NCBI RefSeq assembly: GCF_004344915.1
Contig: NZ_SKFG01000002.1
Span: forward strand, 332,924-396,923
Direction: 5' to 3'
DNA from: Paenibacillus albiflavus
GTDB taxonomy: Bacteria > Bacillota > Bacilli > Paenibacillales > NBRC-103111
Length of the DNA stretch: 64,000 nt
Shown here: positions 25,981 to 33,745 of the stretch, one piece after another
How the letters are laid out: each line of letters begins with the position of its first letter
How positions within the stretch are numbered: position 1 is the first letter of the stretch
Notes under the pieces: generated by a model
Database searches by the model: none
What the model was told of the DNA's origin: nothing
Seen by the model: the letters and a program-made list of their open reading frames with translations, nothing else
Position numbers and translations under genes: made by a program

Positions 25981-27096
25981 TTATATGATTTGAAACTTTA
26001 AATTAGGGTAAATGATAGCTTGCTGCGCAATATGATCCGCGATGGTTCCCTGATTAAATCCGACAGTGAAAAGTTCCCGATCCAACACGAATGTAAGGCT
26101 TGTTCCCGTTTCCTTCGTAACGCCGATGACGTACAAATTAGTTTGAGGAATCCCGTGCTTATAATCTTGCTTATAGATCTTATCATCACGACGAATTTCG
26201 ACTGATAGCTGTTCGGACATGGCGTTAACGATGGGGAGATTAATGCCTTTTGCCGTACCTCTCGCCATTATAGAAGCACTAGAATTATGTTGTCCAAGCT
26301 GGGTAAGAACAGATTGAACAGACGTTATGTTAGAATCAGGCAATGCTGAAGTCGGAATTCCTCTGCCGTTATCTGCTACCGTTATACAGCGATCATTATG
26401 CATCATGATATTGATTTCAGTACAATAGCCAGCTTGATATTCTAAGATCGAATTCTCGATTAATGACCAGAGCAAATGATGGGGATCATATTCCTGTTGA
26501 GAAGTATTCAAGTAGTCATCAGTATGATTCCGAGCTTCTGCTAACTCCATATAGTCGCTCGTATCGAGCAAGTCTGAGGCAGCAGCAAGCAATAGAAGGA
26601 GTGGAAGTGAACGATGGATAGGCAAGGAATACTTGCCACCGCGGTCTTCCTGAACCAAGAGATCGGCACCTAACAATGCTTTTGTATGATGATATAACTG
26701 GCCCGTTGTCCCCATATTTAGACGTTCGACAATCTCAGGACCAGTAAGGGGTTCGTGCATCACAGCAGTTAAAATTTCCAATCGTTGTTTATTTCCTAAA
26801 GCAGCTAGAACTTTAGCAATCTTGTCGCTATCTTGCCCGAGCACATGCGCAACACTTCTGAGCTGGGGTGACCATTTGATTAGGCTTGTCCCTCGGTATT
26901 GGCCAGAATAGTAAATAGCGCCCATATCGTCATTATACTGTGAACGAATTTGATCATTACCTAAGGTATTAGATGCAACTAACGGTTTGCCTGAAGATTG
27001 TGCAGGATGCACTAGATGATTGACGAGCTGCTTCAGTTCATTCAATTGTATGGTTATTGCATCTAATTCAGCGCCATAATCTCTCGTATTGCTCAT
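25981..27096 (-). CDS. Winged-helix (ArsR-like) domain fused to a GyrB-type GHKL ATPase domain
   Basis: In this 371-aa protein, residues 1-90 have no known domain. Residues 92-157 form an ArsR-like winged helix ('LAALGNKQRLEILTAVM', 'GQLYHHTKALLGADLL'). Residues 203-371 follow the N-terminal ATPase of DNA gyrase B almost block by block: 'HHLLWSLIENSI', 'AGYCTEI', 'ITVADNGRGIP', 'VNAMSEQLSVEIRRDDKIY', 'HGIPQTNL' and 'ETGTSLTF'. Compared with E. coli GyrB, Asn46 and Asp73 are kept (Asn215, Asp242), but catalytic Glu42 is Ser211, so it may bind ATP without normal hydrolysis. There is no topoisomerase part. It could be an ATP-sensing regulator. Single gene, own terminator. Confidence 0.75.
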   Translation of the reverse strand: MSNTRDYGAELDAITIQLNELKQLVNHLVHPAQSSGKPLVASNTLGNDQIRSQYNDDMGAIYYSGQYRGTSLIKWSPQLRSVAHVLGQDSDKIAKVLAALGNKQRLEILTAVMHEPLTGPEIVERLNMGTTGQLYHHTKALLGADLLVQEDRGGKYSLPIHRSLPLLLLLAAASDLLDTSDYMELAEARNHTDDYLNTSQQEYDPHHLLWSLIENSILEYQAGYCTEINIMMHNDRCITVADNGRGIPTSALPDSNITSVQSVLTQLGQHNSSASIMARGTAKGINLPIVNAMSEQLSVEIRRDDKIYKQDYKHGIPQTNLYVIGVTKETGTSLTFVLDRELFTVGFNQGTIADHIAQQAIIYPNLKFQII

Positions 27097-27253
27097 GACT
27101 ACACCTCTATTTCGATGGTATCGTTATGTAATTACGTAATTGAATAAACTATAGCATGCACCATTCGTGAAGTAAAATGACATATCGTAATCAACAATTT
27201 TTGAAACTTTATGACAATTGCCCGCGTCTATATATTAGGATAAAAAAAGGGAG

Positions 27254-28222
27254 TTGATCGCCATTATATATGCTGCAGCATTTGCGATTTCATTTATGAT
27301 TGTATATTTATTAATTCCTCCACTTCGAAAATTAGGCTTCCGAATTGATTTTGTGGACAAACCTCGACAAAATGAGGAACGGAAGATTCACCGTGAACCG
27401 ATTCCACTTACAGCGAGTTACGCCATTTTTATCGGATTCGCAATTGCACTTTTAATTTTTATCAAAGGATTTACTATTGAGACTGGCGCGATCCTGCTCG
27501 GATCCATTCTATTATTAAGCATAGGCACGGTAGATGATTGGTATAAGACAAATGGCAAGGACTTTCCAGCTTTACCTAAGTTTATCGTTCAGATCTCAGC
27601 AGCAATCCTAGTTTATGCGTCAGGGATTACTTTTAGCGGGTTCTATAATCCACTTAACGGCATATTTGTTGAACTGCCTACCATACTTGAATTTATCCTT
27701 ACGATTGCGTGGATCTTCGGTGTTACAACAGTGATCAACTTCTCGGATGGAATGGATGGGTTAGCAGGTGGTTTGTCGACGATTTCGGCCGTGACGCTCT
27801 TTGTCGTGGCATTAGCAAAGGGGCAGAGTGACTCTGCAATGATGGCTATTATACTCGTAGGGGTTACGTTAGCGTACCTGCGTTACAATAAGCCGCCAGC
27901 CAAAATATTCATGGGTGATGCGGGTGCAACCTTCCTAGGTTTTATACTAGCTGTCATTGCACTTGACGGCGCATTCAAGCAAGCAACGGTACTATCGCTG
28001 TTTATTCCGATTCTGGCATTAGGCGTGCCAATCTTCGATAATATATGGGTCGTGATTAAACGCATTCTACATAAGAAACCAATCTATCAAGCAGATGCAA
28101 CTCAAGCGCATTACCGATTATTGCGTACCGGGCTAAGCCCTAAGCAGGTCGTGTTATTCTTATGTTTAATCAGCGGCTGCTTAAGCTTATCTTCGATTAT
28201 CCTGCTGTTATTGCAGGTTTAA
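27254..28222 (+). CDS. TagO/WecA-like undecaprenyl-phosphate sugar-1-phosphate transferase
   Basis: This 322-aa multi-pass membrane protein has about eleven helices. Conserved loops include 'DKPRQNEERKIHREPIP', 'VDDWYKT', 'NFSDGMDGLAGG' and 'KIFMGDAGATFLGF', the Asp- and Gly-rich signatures of the MraY/WecA/TagO family. It transfers a sugar phosphate such as GlcNAc-1-P to the lipid carrier, starting wall teichoic acid or surface polysaccharide synthesis. The start is unclear: TTG 27254 touches AGGGAG, and ATT 27263 has better spacing. Confidence 0.88.
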   Translation: MIAIIYAAAFAISFMIVYLLIPPLRKLGFRIDFVDKPRQNEERKIHREPIPLTASYAIFIGFAIALLIFIKGFTIETGAILLGSILLLSIGTVDDWYKTNGKDFPALPKFIVQISAAILVYASGITFSGFYNPLNGIFVELPTILEFILTIAWIFGVTTVINFSDGMDGLAGGLSTISAVTLFVVALAKGQSDSAMMAIILVGVTLAYLRYNKPPAKIFMGDAGATFLGFILAVIALDGAFKQATVLSLFIPILALGVPIFDNIWVVIKRILHKKPIYQADATQAHYRLLRTGLSPKQVVLFLCLISGCLSLSSIILLLLQV

Positions 28223-28243
28223 TCACGCATGAAGAAGATCAAC

Positions 28244-28281
28244 ATACGCCCAGACTAATACCGTCTAGGCGTATTTTTATT
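28244..28281 (+). terminator. Rho-independent terminator
   Basis: ATACGCC/GGCGTAT (28244-28250 with 28268-28274) and AGAC/GTCT stems, broken by one mismatch, are followed by a T-rich tail. It lies 21 nt after the transferase stop. Confidence 0.8.
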
Positions 28282-28353
28282 TCATTTGTATAACCATCCA
28301 ATTTATGGAATACTTAATGAGAATACGTAGAAATAGTGTGGAGGGATAAGGTC

Positions 28354-29322
28354 ATGAAAGCATTGGTATTTGACCGTTTTGGCGGTCCAGAGGTACTGGA
28401 ACTCCGTGAGATTCCTGACCCAATTCTATTAGCCGATTCTGTCATCGTCAGAATGAAGGCTATTGGGCTTAACTTTGCTGATGTGTATCGGCGCAAGGGC
28501 AATTATCATTTGGCTGGGCAGCCTCCTTACATACTAGGGTATGAAGGTGCAGGTGTTATCGAGCATATTGGTCCAGACGTGATAGGGCTGAAAGTAGGAG
28601 ATCGCGTCGCATTCGCCGATGTCCCGTTTGCAAATGCAGAACTTGTCGCTGTATCGACAGATCGGATCATTCCACTTCCTTCAGATATTTCCTTCGATCA
28701 GGCTGCTTCATTGCTGCTGCAAGGATTAACTGCGCATTATCTTACCAATGATAGCTACCATGTTCAAGCAGGCGATGAAGTTTTAGTACATGCAGCTGCA
28801 GGCGGAGTAGGACAGTTGCTCGTTCAGCTGTGCAAAGCGAAGGGAGCTCGTGTACTCGGTCTAACATCTTCCCCTGGCAAACGGGAAAAAGCACTACAAG
28901 TTGGTTGCGATGAAGTGCTGTTATACGACTCTGATTGGCCCGAAATGGTACATCATTGGTCGAAGCAAGGCCAAGGAGTAGATATTGCTTATGACTCGAT
29001 TGGTTCCACTCTGATGGATAGCTTTTCATCCGTAATGGTTAAGGGAATCGTCGTTTTCTATGGGATGGCAGGTGGAGAGCCACCGCTAATAGATCCACGG
29101 ATGCTAATGGATACGTCGAAAACACTAACAGGAGGCGATCTGTGGAATCATATTACAACACATCAGGATAGGATAGAGCGTGCTTCTGCATTGTTTGCTG
29201 AGATTCGTCAAGGGAATCTGCATTTGGAGATTCCAACTAAATTCTCACTTGCAGAAGGGGCAGATGCCCACAGACTATTAGAGAGCCGCAAGAGTACGGG
29301 CAAAATACTTCTGTTGCCGTAA
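28354..29322 (+). CDS. Quinone oxidoreductase-like zinc-free medium-chain dehydrogenase
   Basis: ATG 28354 (322 aa) follows GAGGG; the GTG at 28336 is unlikely. 'ALVFDRFGGPEVLELREIPDP' opens the protein in the usual QOR style, 'GLNFADVYRRKGNY' and 'GYEGAGVIEHIG' follow, and the NADPH fold has 'HAAAGGVGQLLVQLCKAKGA' near residues 142-161. No zinc-binding Cys cluster is seen. The enzyme likely reduces quinones or enones with NADPH. Possibly redox-stress related, given the MarR-type regulator gene downstream. Confidence 0.88.
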   Translation: MKALVFDRFGGPEVLELREIPDPILLADSVIVRMKAIGLNFADVYRRKGNYHLAGQPPYILGYEGAGVIEHIGPDVIGLKVGDRVAFADVPFANAELVAVSTDRIIPLPSDISFDQAASLLLQGLTAHYLTNDSYHVQAGDEVLVHAAAGGVGQLLVQLCKAKGARVLGLTSSPGKREKALQVGCDEVLLYDSDWPEMVHHWSKQGQGVDIAYDSIGSTLMDSFSSVMVKGIVVFYGMAGGEPPLIDPRMLMDTSKTLTGGDLWNHITTHQDRIERASALFAEIRQGNLHLEIPTKFSLAEGADAHRLLESRKSTGKILLLP

Positions 29323-29371
29323 TCATTTTAATTTTGCTCTAATTTGCTTTGTTTATAATTTCATGTTATTG

Positions 29372-29383
29372 TTAGCCTACTAA
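29372..29383. promoter_or_regulatory. Possible MarR operator upstream of the MarR gene
   Basis: TTAGCCTACTAA has TTAG/CTAA arms and shares its outer bases with the perfect dyad TTAGCAAGCTAA at 29854-29865. It lies just downstream of a TATAAT box (29354-29359), a suitable place for autorepression. Confidence 0.45.
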
Positions 29384-29412
29384 CTATATGGTTCTGAGAT
29401 TGGAGAAAATCT

Positions 29413-29829
29413 GTGATTGATGATGAAATTCGGGAGCTTCTGGACAAAATATCCGTACAGATGCGACGAAATTACGCGGATATGCTGCGAGAACTAAATC
29501 TTCATGTTGGCCAAGATCAGATGTTATGCCGTTTATGGAGAGAGGATGGAGTGACACAGAATCAATTATGTGAACGATTGAATTGTGAGCCACCCACTAT
29601 TACCAATATGTTGAGAACACTTGAAAGCTATGGCTTGGTTTACCGGAAGAAAGATGACTCGGATGGCAGAGTTAGCAGAGTTTATCTAACGACCAAAGGC
29701 AGGGAACTATACGAACCTGTTGAACTCATTTGGAAAAAGCAACAAGAAAAATTGCTTGAGGGAATTTTACCAGAAGAACGCTTAATGTTAAGAAGACTCA
29801 TGAAACAAATGGCTGAGAATATCATTTAA
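29413..29829 (+). CDS. MarR-family transcriptional regulator
   Basis: This 138-aa protein starts at GTG 29413, 6 nt after GGAGA. The winged helix covers residues 30-105 ('DGVTQNQLCERLNCEPPTITNMLRTLESYGLVYRKKDDSDGR' region), with the wing at 'DSDGRVSRVYLT'. Dimerisation helices sit at both ends. Two related TTAGC-type dyads flank the gene, so it probably represses itself and the two genes that follow. No reactive Cys typical of OhrR is present near the N-terminus. Confidence 0.88.
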   Translation: MIDDEIRELLDKISVQMRRNYADMLRELNLHVGQDQMLCRLWREDGVTQNQLCERLNCEPPTITNMLRTLESYGLVYRKKDDSDGRVSRVYLTTKGRELYEPVELIWKKQQEKLLEGILPEERLMLRRLMKQMAENII

Positions 29830-29853
29830 GCTCAGCTCTTTATAAATTAATGG

Positions 29854-29865
29854 TTAGCAAGCTAA
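29854..29865. promoter_or_regulatory. Possible MarR operator upstream of the UPF0291-LLM pair
   Basis: TTAGCAAGCTAA is a perfect 12-bp palindrome in the gap after the MarR gene and is partly matched by the dyad at 29372-29383. Confidence 0.5.
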
Positions 29866-29908
29866 TTAATTTGGTTGTATTTATTTTATCAAGAAATGAG
29901 GGAAGATC

Positions 29909-30142
29909 ATGATTAAAAGCTTAACACGTATAAATGAATTAGCAAAAAAACAACGTGAAGAAGGATTAACAGTTGGAGAAAGGTTTGAACAGTCTTTATT
30001 GCGGCAAGAGTATTTAAGTGAAATTCGCGGACAAGTTCTCAACTCGATTGTAGGTCTAACTGTAATCGACACGCTTGGTAACGATGTTACACCTCATAAG
30101 GTTCGAAATATAAGAGTAAAAGAAAGCATGAAAAACTCATAA
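29909..30142 (+). CDS. UPF0291/DUF896 family protein (YnzC-like)
   Basis: This 77-aa protein contains '[18 protein letters not shown]' and '[16 protein letters not shown]', the two-helix core of DUF896, then '[19 protein letters not shown]'. In B. subtilis YnzC is part of an SOS-inducible operon, but no LexA site is seen here. Ribosome site GGGAAGATC precedes ATG 29909. It sits between a MarR regulator and a flavin monooxygenase-like gene. Confidence 0.88.
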   Translation: MIKSLTRINELAKKQREEGLTVGERFEQSLLRQEYLSEIRGQVLNSIVGLTVIDTLGNDVTPHKVRNIRVKESMKNS

Positions 30143-30159
30143 GAAAGAAGCTGGAACTA

Positions 30160-31185
30160 ATGGAAACTCAAAATCAGGATATGAAAAAGTTAGATCAAAT
30201 CGCCTATTCCATATTGGATTTGGCTCCTATTGTTGAAGGAGGCTCACCAAACGAATCATTTAAGAACACGCTGCAATTAGCACAGTATGCTGAACAATGG
30301 GGCTATAAGCGCTATTGGCTTGCTGAACACCATAGCATGCCAGGGATTGCCAGCTCAGCGACATCAGTTGTGATCGGCTATGTAGCTGGAGGAACACATA
30401 CGATTCGCGTTGGTTCTGGCGGAATTATGCTGCCAAATCATGCTCCGCTCGTTATAGCAGAACAATTCGGCACACTAGAGGCCATGTATCCTGGTCGTAT
30501 CGATCTCGGATTAGGTCGCGCACCTGGAAGTGATCAGCTGACAGCGGCTGCTCTTCGTCGTGATTCTCGCAGTAATGGAGAAGATTTCCCAGAACAAGTA
30601 GACCAGCTTAGAAATTACCTAGATAAAGATTCTAGGCATAATCGTGTAAGAGCTATTCCAGGAGAAGGGCAAGAAATTCCCATCTGGCTGCTTGGTTCCA
30701 GTGGTTTCAGTGCAGCTTTAGCTGCTAAGTTAGGTCTACCTTTTTCTTTTGCAAGCCATTTTTCAGCCGAAAATACGCTTCCAGCGCTTAGACTATACCG
30801 CGACAATTTCCAGCCTTCTGAAGTATTGGAGAAGCCTTATGTCATGGTTGGCGTGAATGTTTATGCTGCGGATACAACAGAGGCAGCACGCTATATTGCT
30901 ACTTCACATCAACAGTCCTTTTTAAACTTAATCCGTAATACACCTGCACAATTAGCTCCACCTGTGGATTCGATGGACGGTATTTGGACGGCATATGAGA
31001 AAACCATTTTGATGAATCAGATGAAATCCTCAATAATTGGGAACAAAGAAGAAGTGAGTACTCAGCTTCAAGCATTTCTTGATGAAACAAAGGCTGATGA
31101 AATCATAATCAATTCAATGGTTTATGAGCAATCGGCTCGGCTACGTTCTTATGAAATTATTGCTGAGGTTACAGGTATGAAGTGA
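30160..31185 (+). CDS. LLM-class (luciferase-like) flavin-dependent oxidoreductase
   Basis: This 341-aa protein has a TIM-barrel with the luciferase-like pattern: 'YSILDLAPI' at the start, '[19 protein letters not shown]', '[25 protein letters not shown]' in part and '[12 protein letters not shown]'. This is the MsnO8/'LLM class' group that uses FMNH2 or F420-type cofactors. The substrate is unknown. The gene follows the UPF0291 gene by 17 nt and may be under the MarR protein. Confidence 0.9.
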   Translation: METQNQDMKKLDQIAYSILDLAPIVEGGSPNESFKNTLQLAQYAEQWGYKRYWLAEHHSMPGIASSATSVVIGYVAGGTHTIRVGSGGIMLPNHAPLVIAEQFGTLEAMYPGRIDLGLGRAPGSDQLTAAALRRDSRSNGEDFPEQVDQLRNYLDKDSRHNRVRAIPGEGQEIPIWLLGSSGFSAALAAKLGLPFSFASHFSAENTLPALRLYRDNFQPSEVLEKPYVMVGVNVYAADTTEAARYIATSHQQSFLNLIRNTPAQLAPPVDSMDGIWTAYEKTILMNQMKSSIIGNKEEVSTQLQAFLDETKADEIIINSMVYEQSARLRSYEIIAEVTGMK

Positions 31186-31200
31186 ATTCAATCCGCGAAG

Positions 31201-31230
31201 TTGCAGTAAGACAGAGTTATATTTTATAAT
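31201..31230 (+). promoter_or_regulatory. Probable sigma-A promoter of the fusB-type leader
   Basis: TTGCAG (31201-31206) and TATAAT (31225-31230), spaced 18 nt. Transcription would begin near 31237, just before the ribosome site of the leader ORF, so nearly the whole leader would be in the mRNA. Confidence 0.55.
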
Positions 31231-31255
31231 TATCTGAAAAGGAGGTTGGTAGGGG

Positions 31256-31345
31256 ATGGCAAATCACTTTGCCAGCATCACAACGACTCATGCAAAGCCT
31301 ATTGTTGGGGCGATACTTTGCATGGGGCTGGACAATTATCGTTAA
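31256..31345 (+). CDS. Putative 29-residue leader peptide upstream of the FusB-family gene
   Basis: ATG 31256 lies 10 nt after AAGGAGG (31239-31245) and opens 29 codons ending in TAA. The peptide is rich in Thr, Ile and Gly and matches nothing I know. Its RNA contains a 7-bp hairpin at its start (TGGCAAA/TTTGCCA, 31257-31263 with 31268-31274) and a 9-bp stem (31289-31297 with 31316-31324). A strong ribosome site on such a short frame, followed by a hairpin at the next ribosome site, is the layout of drug-inducible leader peptides. Translation is not proven. Confidence 0.5.
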   Translation: MANHFASITTTHAKPIVGAILCMGLDNYR

Positions 31346-31422
31346 CCTTGTCGCCCAAGTGAGCATATATCGTTTCTAATAATGGCTTTGCACCTTATTG
31401 ATTGACTATCCAAAATAAGGGG
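31289..31422 (+). promoter_or_regulatory. Candidate attenuator with hairpin over the fusB-type ribosome site
   Basis: CCTTATT (31393-31399) pairs with AATAAGG (31414-31420), and the right arm includes part of the ribosome site AAGGGG (31417-31422). TGCAAAGCC (31291-31299), inside the leader ORF, can pair perfectly with GGCTTTGCA (31384-31392) next to that hairpin. The same bases alternatively pair with CTTTGCATG (31316-31324). A stalled ribosome on the leader would choose between them. The exact switching scheme cannot be settled by eye. Confidence 0.5.
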
Positions 31423-31432
31423 CTGAGTCGAA

Positions 31433-32086
31433 ATGACGATGACATTTATTAGAAACCATCAGTATAATTTGATAACTAGGCAGGTCGGTCTGCTGCAGCA
31501 AGCGTATGACAACGTATCAGACAAGAAAGTGATTAATGGTGTTAAGAATAACATTCATGCAAGAATAATAGCAGCATTTCCAGAGGCAACAGAACTTCAG
31601 ATCGAACAATTAGATCAGGCCGCAGCATTAAGTTCCAATGATGATTGTCTGCAATATTTAAGTTCTCTAAAGACAAACCTAATTGCATTCGACACGGTAA
31701 CCGAGAAGCAGATCAAGAAGCTTTTTCCGAAGATCAAGAAGCTTAAAGTTCTAGACTTAGAATCCATTGATTACCGCTATATCACGTATCTCGGCTGGAC
31801 CGATATTGCTACGAATAGATTATTTATCGTGTATCATCTTAATGGGAAGTTGGTTGGAATCGAAGGAAGATATACTCCACTGACGAAGAAAAGCACATGC
31901 TTCTTATGCAATAGGCCGCAAGAAGTTGCGCTCTATTCCGCGATTACCAAGTTCAAGCCAACAAATGCTGCATCAGATTACTACAAAGCCATTGGTAATT
32001 ATATGTGTGTGGACAGTACGACTTGTAATAAGCACATTACGGATGTCGCCAAGTTGGAGAAATTCATTACAGACGTAGTTGGATAA
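31433..32086 (+). CDS. FusB/FusC-family EF-G-binding protein
   Basis: This 217-aa protein has an N-terminal helical bundle and a C-terminal zinc-finger-like domain: 'STCFLCNRPQEV' (Cys pair near 160-163) and 'MCVDSTTCNKHI' (about 199-210), the four-Cys site of FusB-type proteins. These bind elongation factor G and free it from ribosomes stalled by fusidic acid; many Bacillota carry chromosomal homologues. Start ATG 31433 has AAGGGG 10 nt upstream, partly buried in a hairpin; ATG 31439 is an alternative. The leader ORF upstream suggests inducible translation. Whether it gives real resistance in this organism is unknown. Confidence 0.82.
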   Translation: MTMTFIRNHQYNLITRQVGLLQQAYDNVSDKKVINGVKNNIHARIIAAFPEATELQIEQLDQAAALSSNDDCLQYLSSLKTNLIAFDTVTEKQIKKLFPKIKKLKVLDLESIDYRYITYLGWTDIATNRLFIVYHLNGKLVGIEGRYTPLTKKSTCFLCNRPQEVALYSAITKFKPTNAASDYYKAIGNYMCVDSTTCNKHITDVAKLEKFITDVVG

Positions 32087-32098
32087 AAGATAGTTATT

Positions 32099-32131
32099 AA
32101 GAGCTTGCCTATAGGGGCAGGCTCTTTATTT
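32099..32131 (+). terminator. Rho-independent terminator of the fusB-type gene
   Basis: AAGAGCTTGCC (32099-32109) pairs with GGCAGGCTCTT (32116-32126, one G-T pair), followed by a T-rich tail. Confidence 0.85.
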
Positions 32132-32144
32132 GTGTGACATCGAG

Positions 32145-32188
32145 ATATTATATAATATTATTTCAATATTATCGTTTCGTTAATATTG
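32145..32188. promoter_or_regulatory. AT-rich dyads upstream of the NAD operon (possible NrtR operator)
   Basis: A perfect 14-bp palindrome at 32145-32158 is followed by the dyad CAATATTA (32164-32171), 9-nt spacer, TAATATTG (32181-32188). They precede the NrtR-type gene by about 70-110 nt. AT-rich palindromes occur by chance, so the operator role is only suggested by position. Confidence 0.4.
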
Positions 32189-32255
32189 ACTTTCGTTCAT
32201 TGTTCCTTTAAGATAAATCTATATCAGAAATCACTGAATTGAACGAGGTATCATT

Positions 32256-33053
32256 ATGAACCCAGCAGAGCTTCAAGCAGAGCAAGAGTTTCTCCAGAGC
32301 TATGACCCGAATAAATATGAACGTCCAATAGGCGTTACGGCAGATATTGTGATATTCACGATCACCAGTGAAGTGCTAAGCGGCAGTACCAAATGCCTTC
32401 CGAAGCGCAGCTTAAGCGTATTACTAATTAAACGTAATGGGCATCCTGAGAAAGGAAAGTGGGCGTTACCAGGCGGGTTCTCATCTGCGGATGAGACATT
32501 GCTTGAAACAGCGCAGCGAGAGCTCTATGAAGAAACAGGAGTAGACAATATTTATCTTGAATTGCTTAAGCTCTATGACACACCTGGACGTGATAAGCGT
32601 GGCTGGATTCTATCAGCGGCACATGTCGCACTTGTGAATGAACAGTATTTAGCGAACCGCAAGGCTGCGGATGATGCTGATGACGTTCAGCTATTTACGA
32701 TTGAGGAAGTAGCGAAGCTTGATCTAGCTTTTGATCATAGGCAAATTATTACGGACGCAGTTACTTACATACAGAAGCTAATGCTGCAGACGACAATTGC
32801 CAGAGAATTTTTACCAAGTAAATTTACACTTGCAGAGCTTCTTCAGGTTATTCAAACCGTCGTTCCATCTTACCAAATTACGAAAACGAATTTTATTCGC
32901 AAAATGCTTCTAACGAAGAAGCAGCCAATCGTCATTCCTGCCCAGAATGAGTTCTCTACCGAGTTCTCTCAGCGACCAGCACAGCTATACCAATTTGCGA
33001 ATAGTTATGTTCCGCATCTTTCGATCTATGTTGATCCATCACCCAAGACATGA
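32256..33053 (+). CDS. nrtR: NrtR-type Nudix regulator of NAD metabolism
   Basis: This 265-aa protein has a Nudix domain at about 25-165 with a complete Nudix box from Gly76 (GFSSADE, then TAQRELYEETGV), and 'LAFDHRQII' near its end. The C-terminal winged helix (about 185-250) has the NrtR marks 'FTLAELLQVIQ', 'TNFIRKML' and 'RPAQLYQF'. NrtR proteins repress NAD genes and release DNA when they bind ADP-ribose. The intact Nudix box means it might also hydrolyse ADP-ribose or a similar compound. It heads pncA, pncB and nadE, which fits its role well. Confidence 0.85.
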   Translation: MNPAELQAEQEFLQSYDPNKYERPIGVTADIVIFTITSEVLSGSTKCLPKRSLSVLLIKRNGHPEKGKWALPGGFSSADETLLETAQRELYEETGVDNIYLELLKLYDTPGRDKRGWILSAAHVALVNEQYLANRKAADDADDVQLFTIEEVAKLDLAFDHRQIITDAVTYIQKLMLQTTIAREFLPSKFTLAELLQVIQTVVPSYQITKTNFIRKMLLTKKQPIVIPAQNEFSTEFSQRPAQLYQFANSYVPHLSIYVDPSPKT

Positions 33054-33129
33054 TCGAAGTTTTTTCATCCATAACAAAATACATTAATCAATAATATTGT
33101 TTAAATAATTTAAAAAGGAGTTGTTCATA

Positions 33130-33681
33130 ATGGCAAAAGCATTAATCGTCATCGACTATACGAATGATTTTGTGGCAGACAACGGTGCACTAACTTGTGG
33201 AGAACCAGGGATTGCAATTGAGAATGACATTACCGCTATCACACAGGAGTTTATCACTGCAGGAGACGAAGTTATATTCGCGGTTGATATTCATACGGAA
33301 GGTGACAAGTATCATCCGGAGACCAAGTTGTTTCCGCCTCATAATATCGAAGGAACAGAGGGACGTGCATTATTTGGCAAGCTAAGCGAACTCTATGTAC
33401 AGAACCAGAATCAGCCGCATGTACATTGGATGGACAAAACAAGATACTCGGCTTTTGCAGGCACTAATCTTGATATGATCCTGCGGGAACGTGGGATTAC
33501 AGAGCTTCATTTGGTTGGTGTGTGTACATCGATCTGTGTTCTTCATACCGCAATGGAAGCTTACAACAAAGGTTATGGCATCATTATTCATCGAAATGCA
33601 GTAGCTGATTTTAATCCCGAGGCGGAACGCTGGGCACTCAACCATTTTACAACCGTACTAGGTGCACAGATCATCGACTAA
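33130..33681 (+). CDS. pncA: Nicotinamidase (isochorismatase family)
   Basis: ATG 33130 follows AAAGGAG (183 aa). The catalytic triad is visible: Asp in 'VIDYTNDFV', Lys in 'HWMDKTRYSAFAGT' and Cys in 'VGVCTSICVLHTAMEAY'. Metal-binding Asp/His sit in 'DIHTEGDKYHPETKLFPPH'. It converts nicotinamide to nicotinate in NAD salvage. It lies between the NrtR-type gene and pncB, which uses its product. Confidence 0.92.
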   Translation: MAKALIVIDYTNDFVADNGALTCGEPGIAIENDITAITQEFITAGDEVIFAVDIHTEGDKYHPETKLFPPHNIEGTEGRALFGKLSELYVQNQNQPHVHWMDKTRYSAFAGTNLDMILRERGITELHLVGVCTSICVLHTAMEAYNKGYGIIIHRNAVADFNPEAERWALNHFTTVLGAQIID

Positions 33682-33745
33682 ACTACAGGCAGCGAGATAT
33701 ACGATTACAACTAGACAATAGGATAGGATAGGATTGGTGAATGCT

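Noticed and set aside
31256..31345. A T-box or other named riboswitch upstream of the FusB-type gene
   Set aside because: I see no T-box consensus (AGGGTGGNACCGCG-like) or other known aptamer core; the leader-peptide reading fits better.
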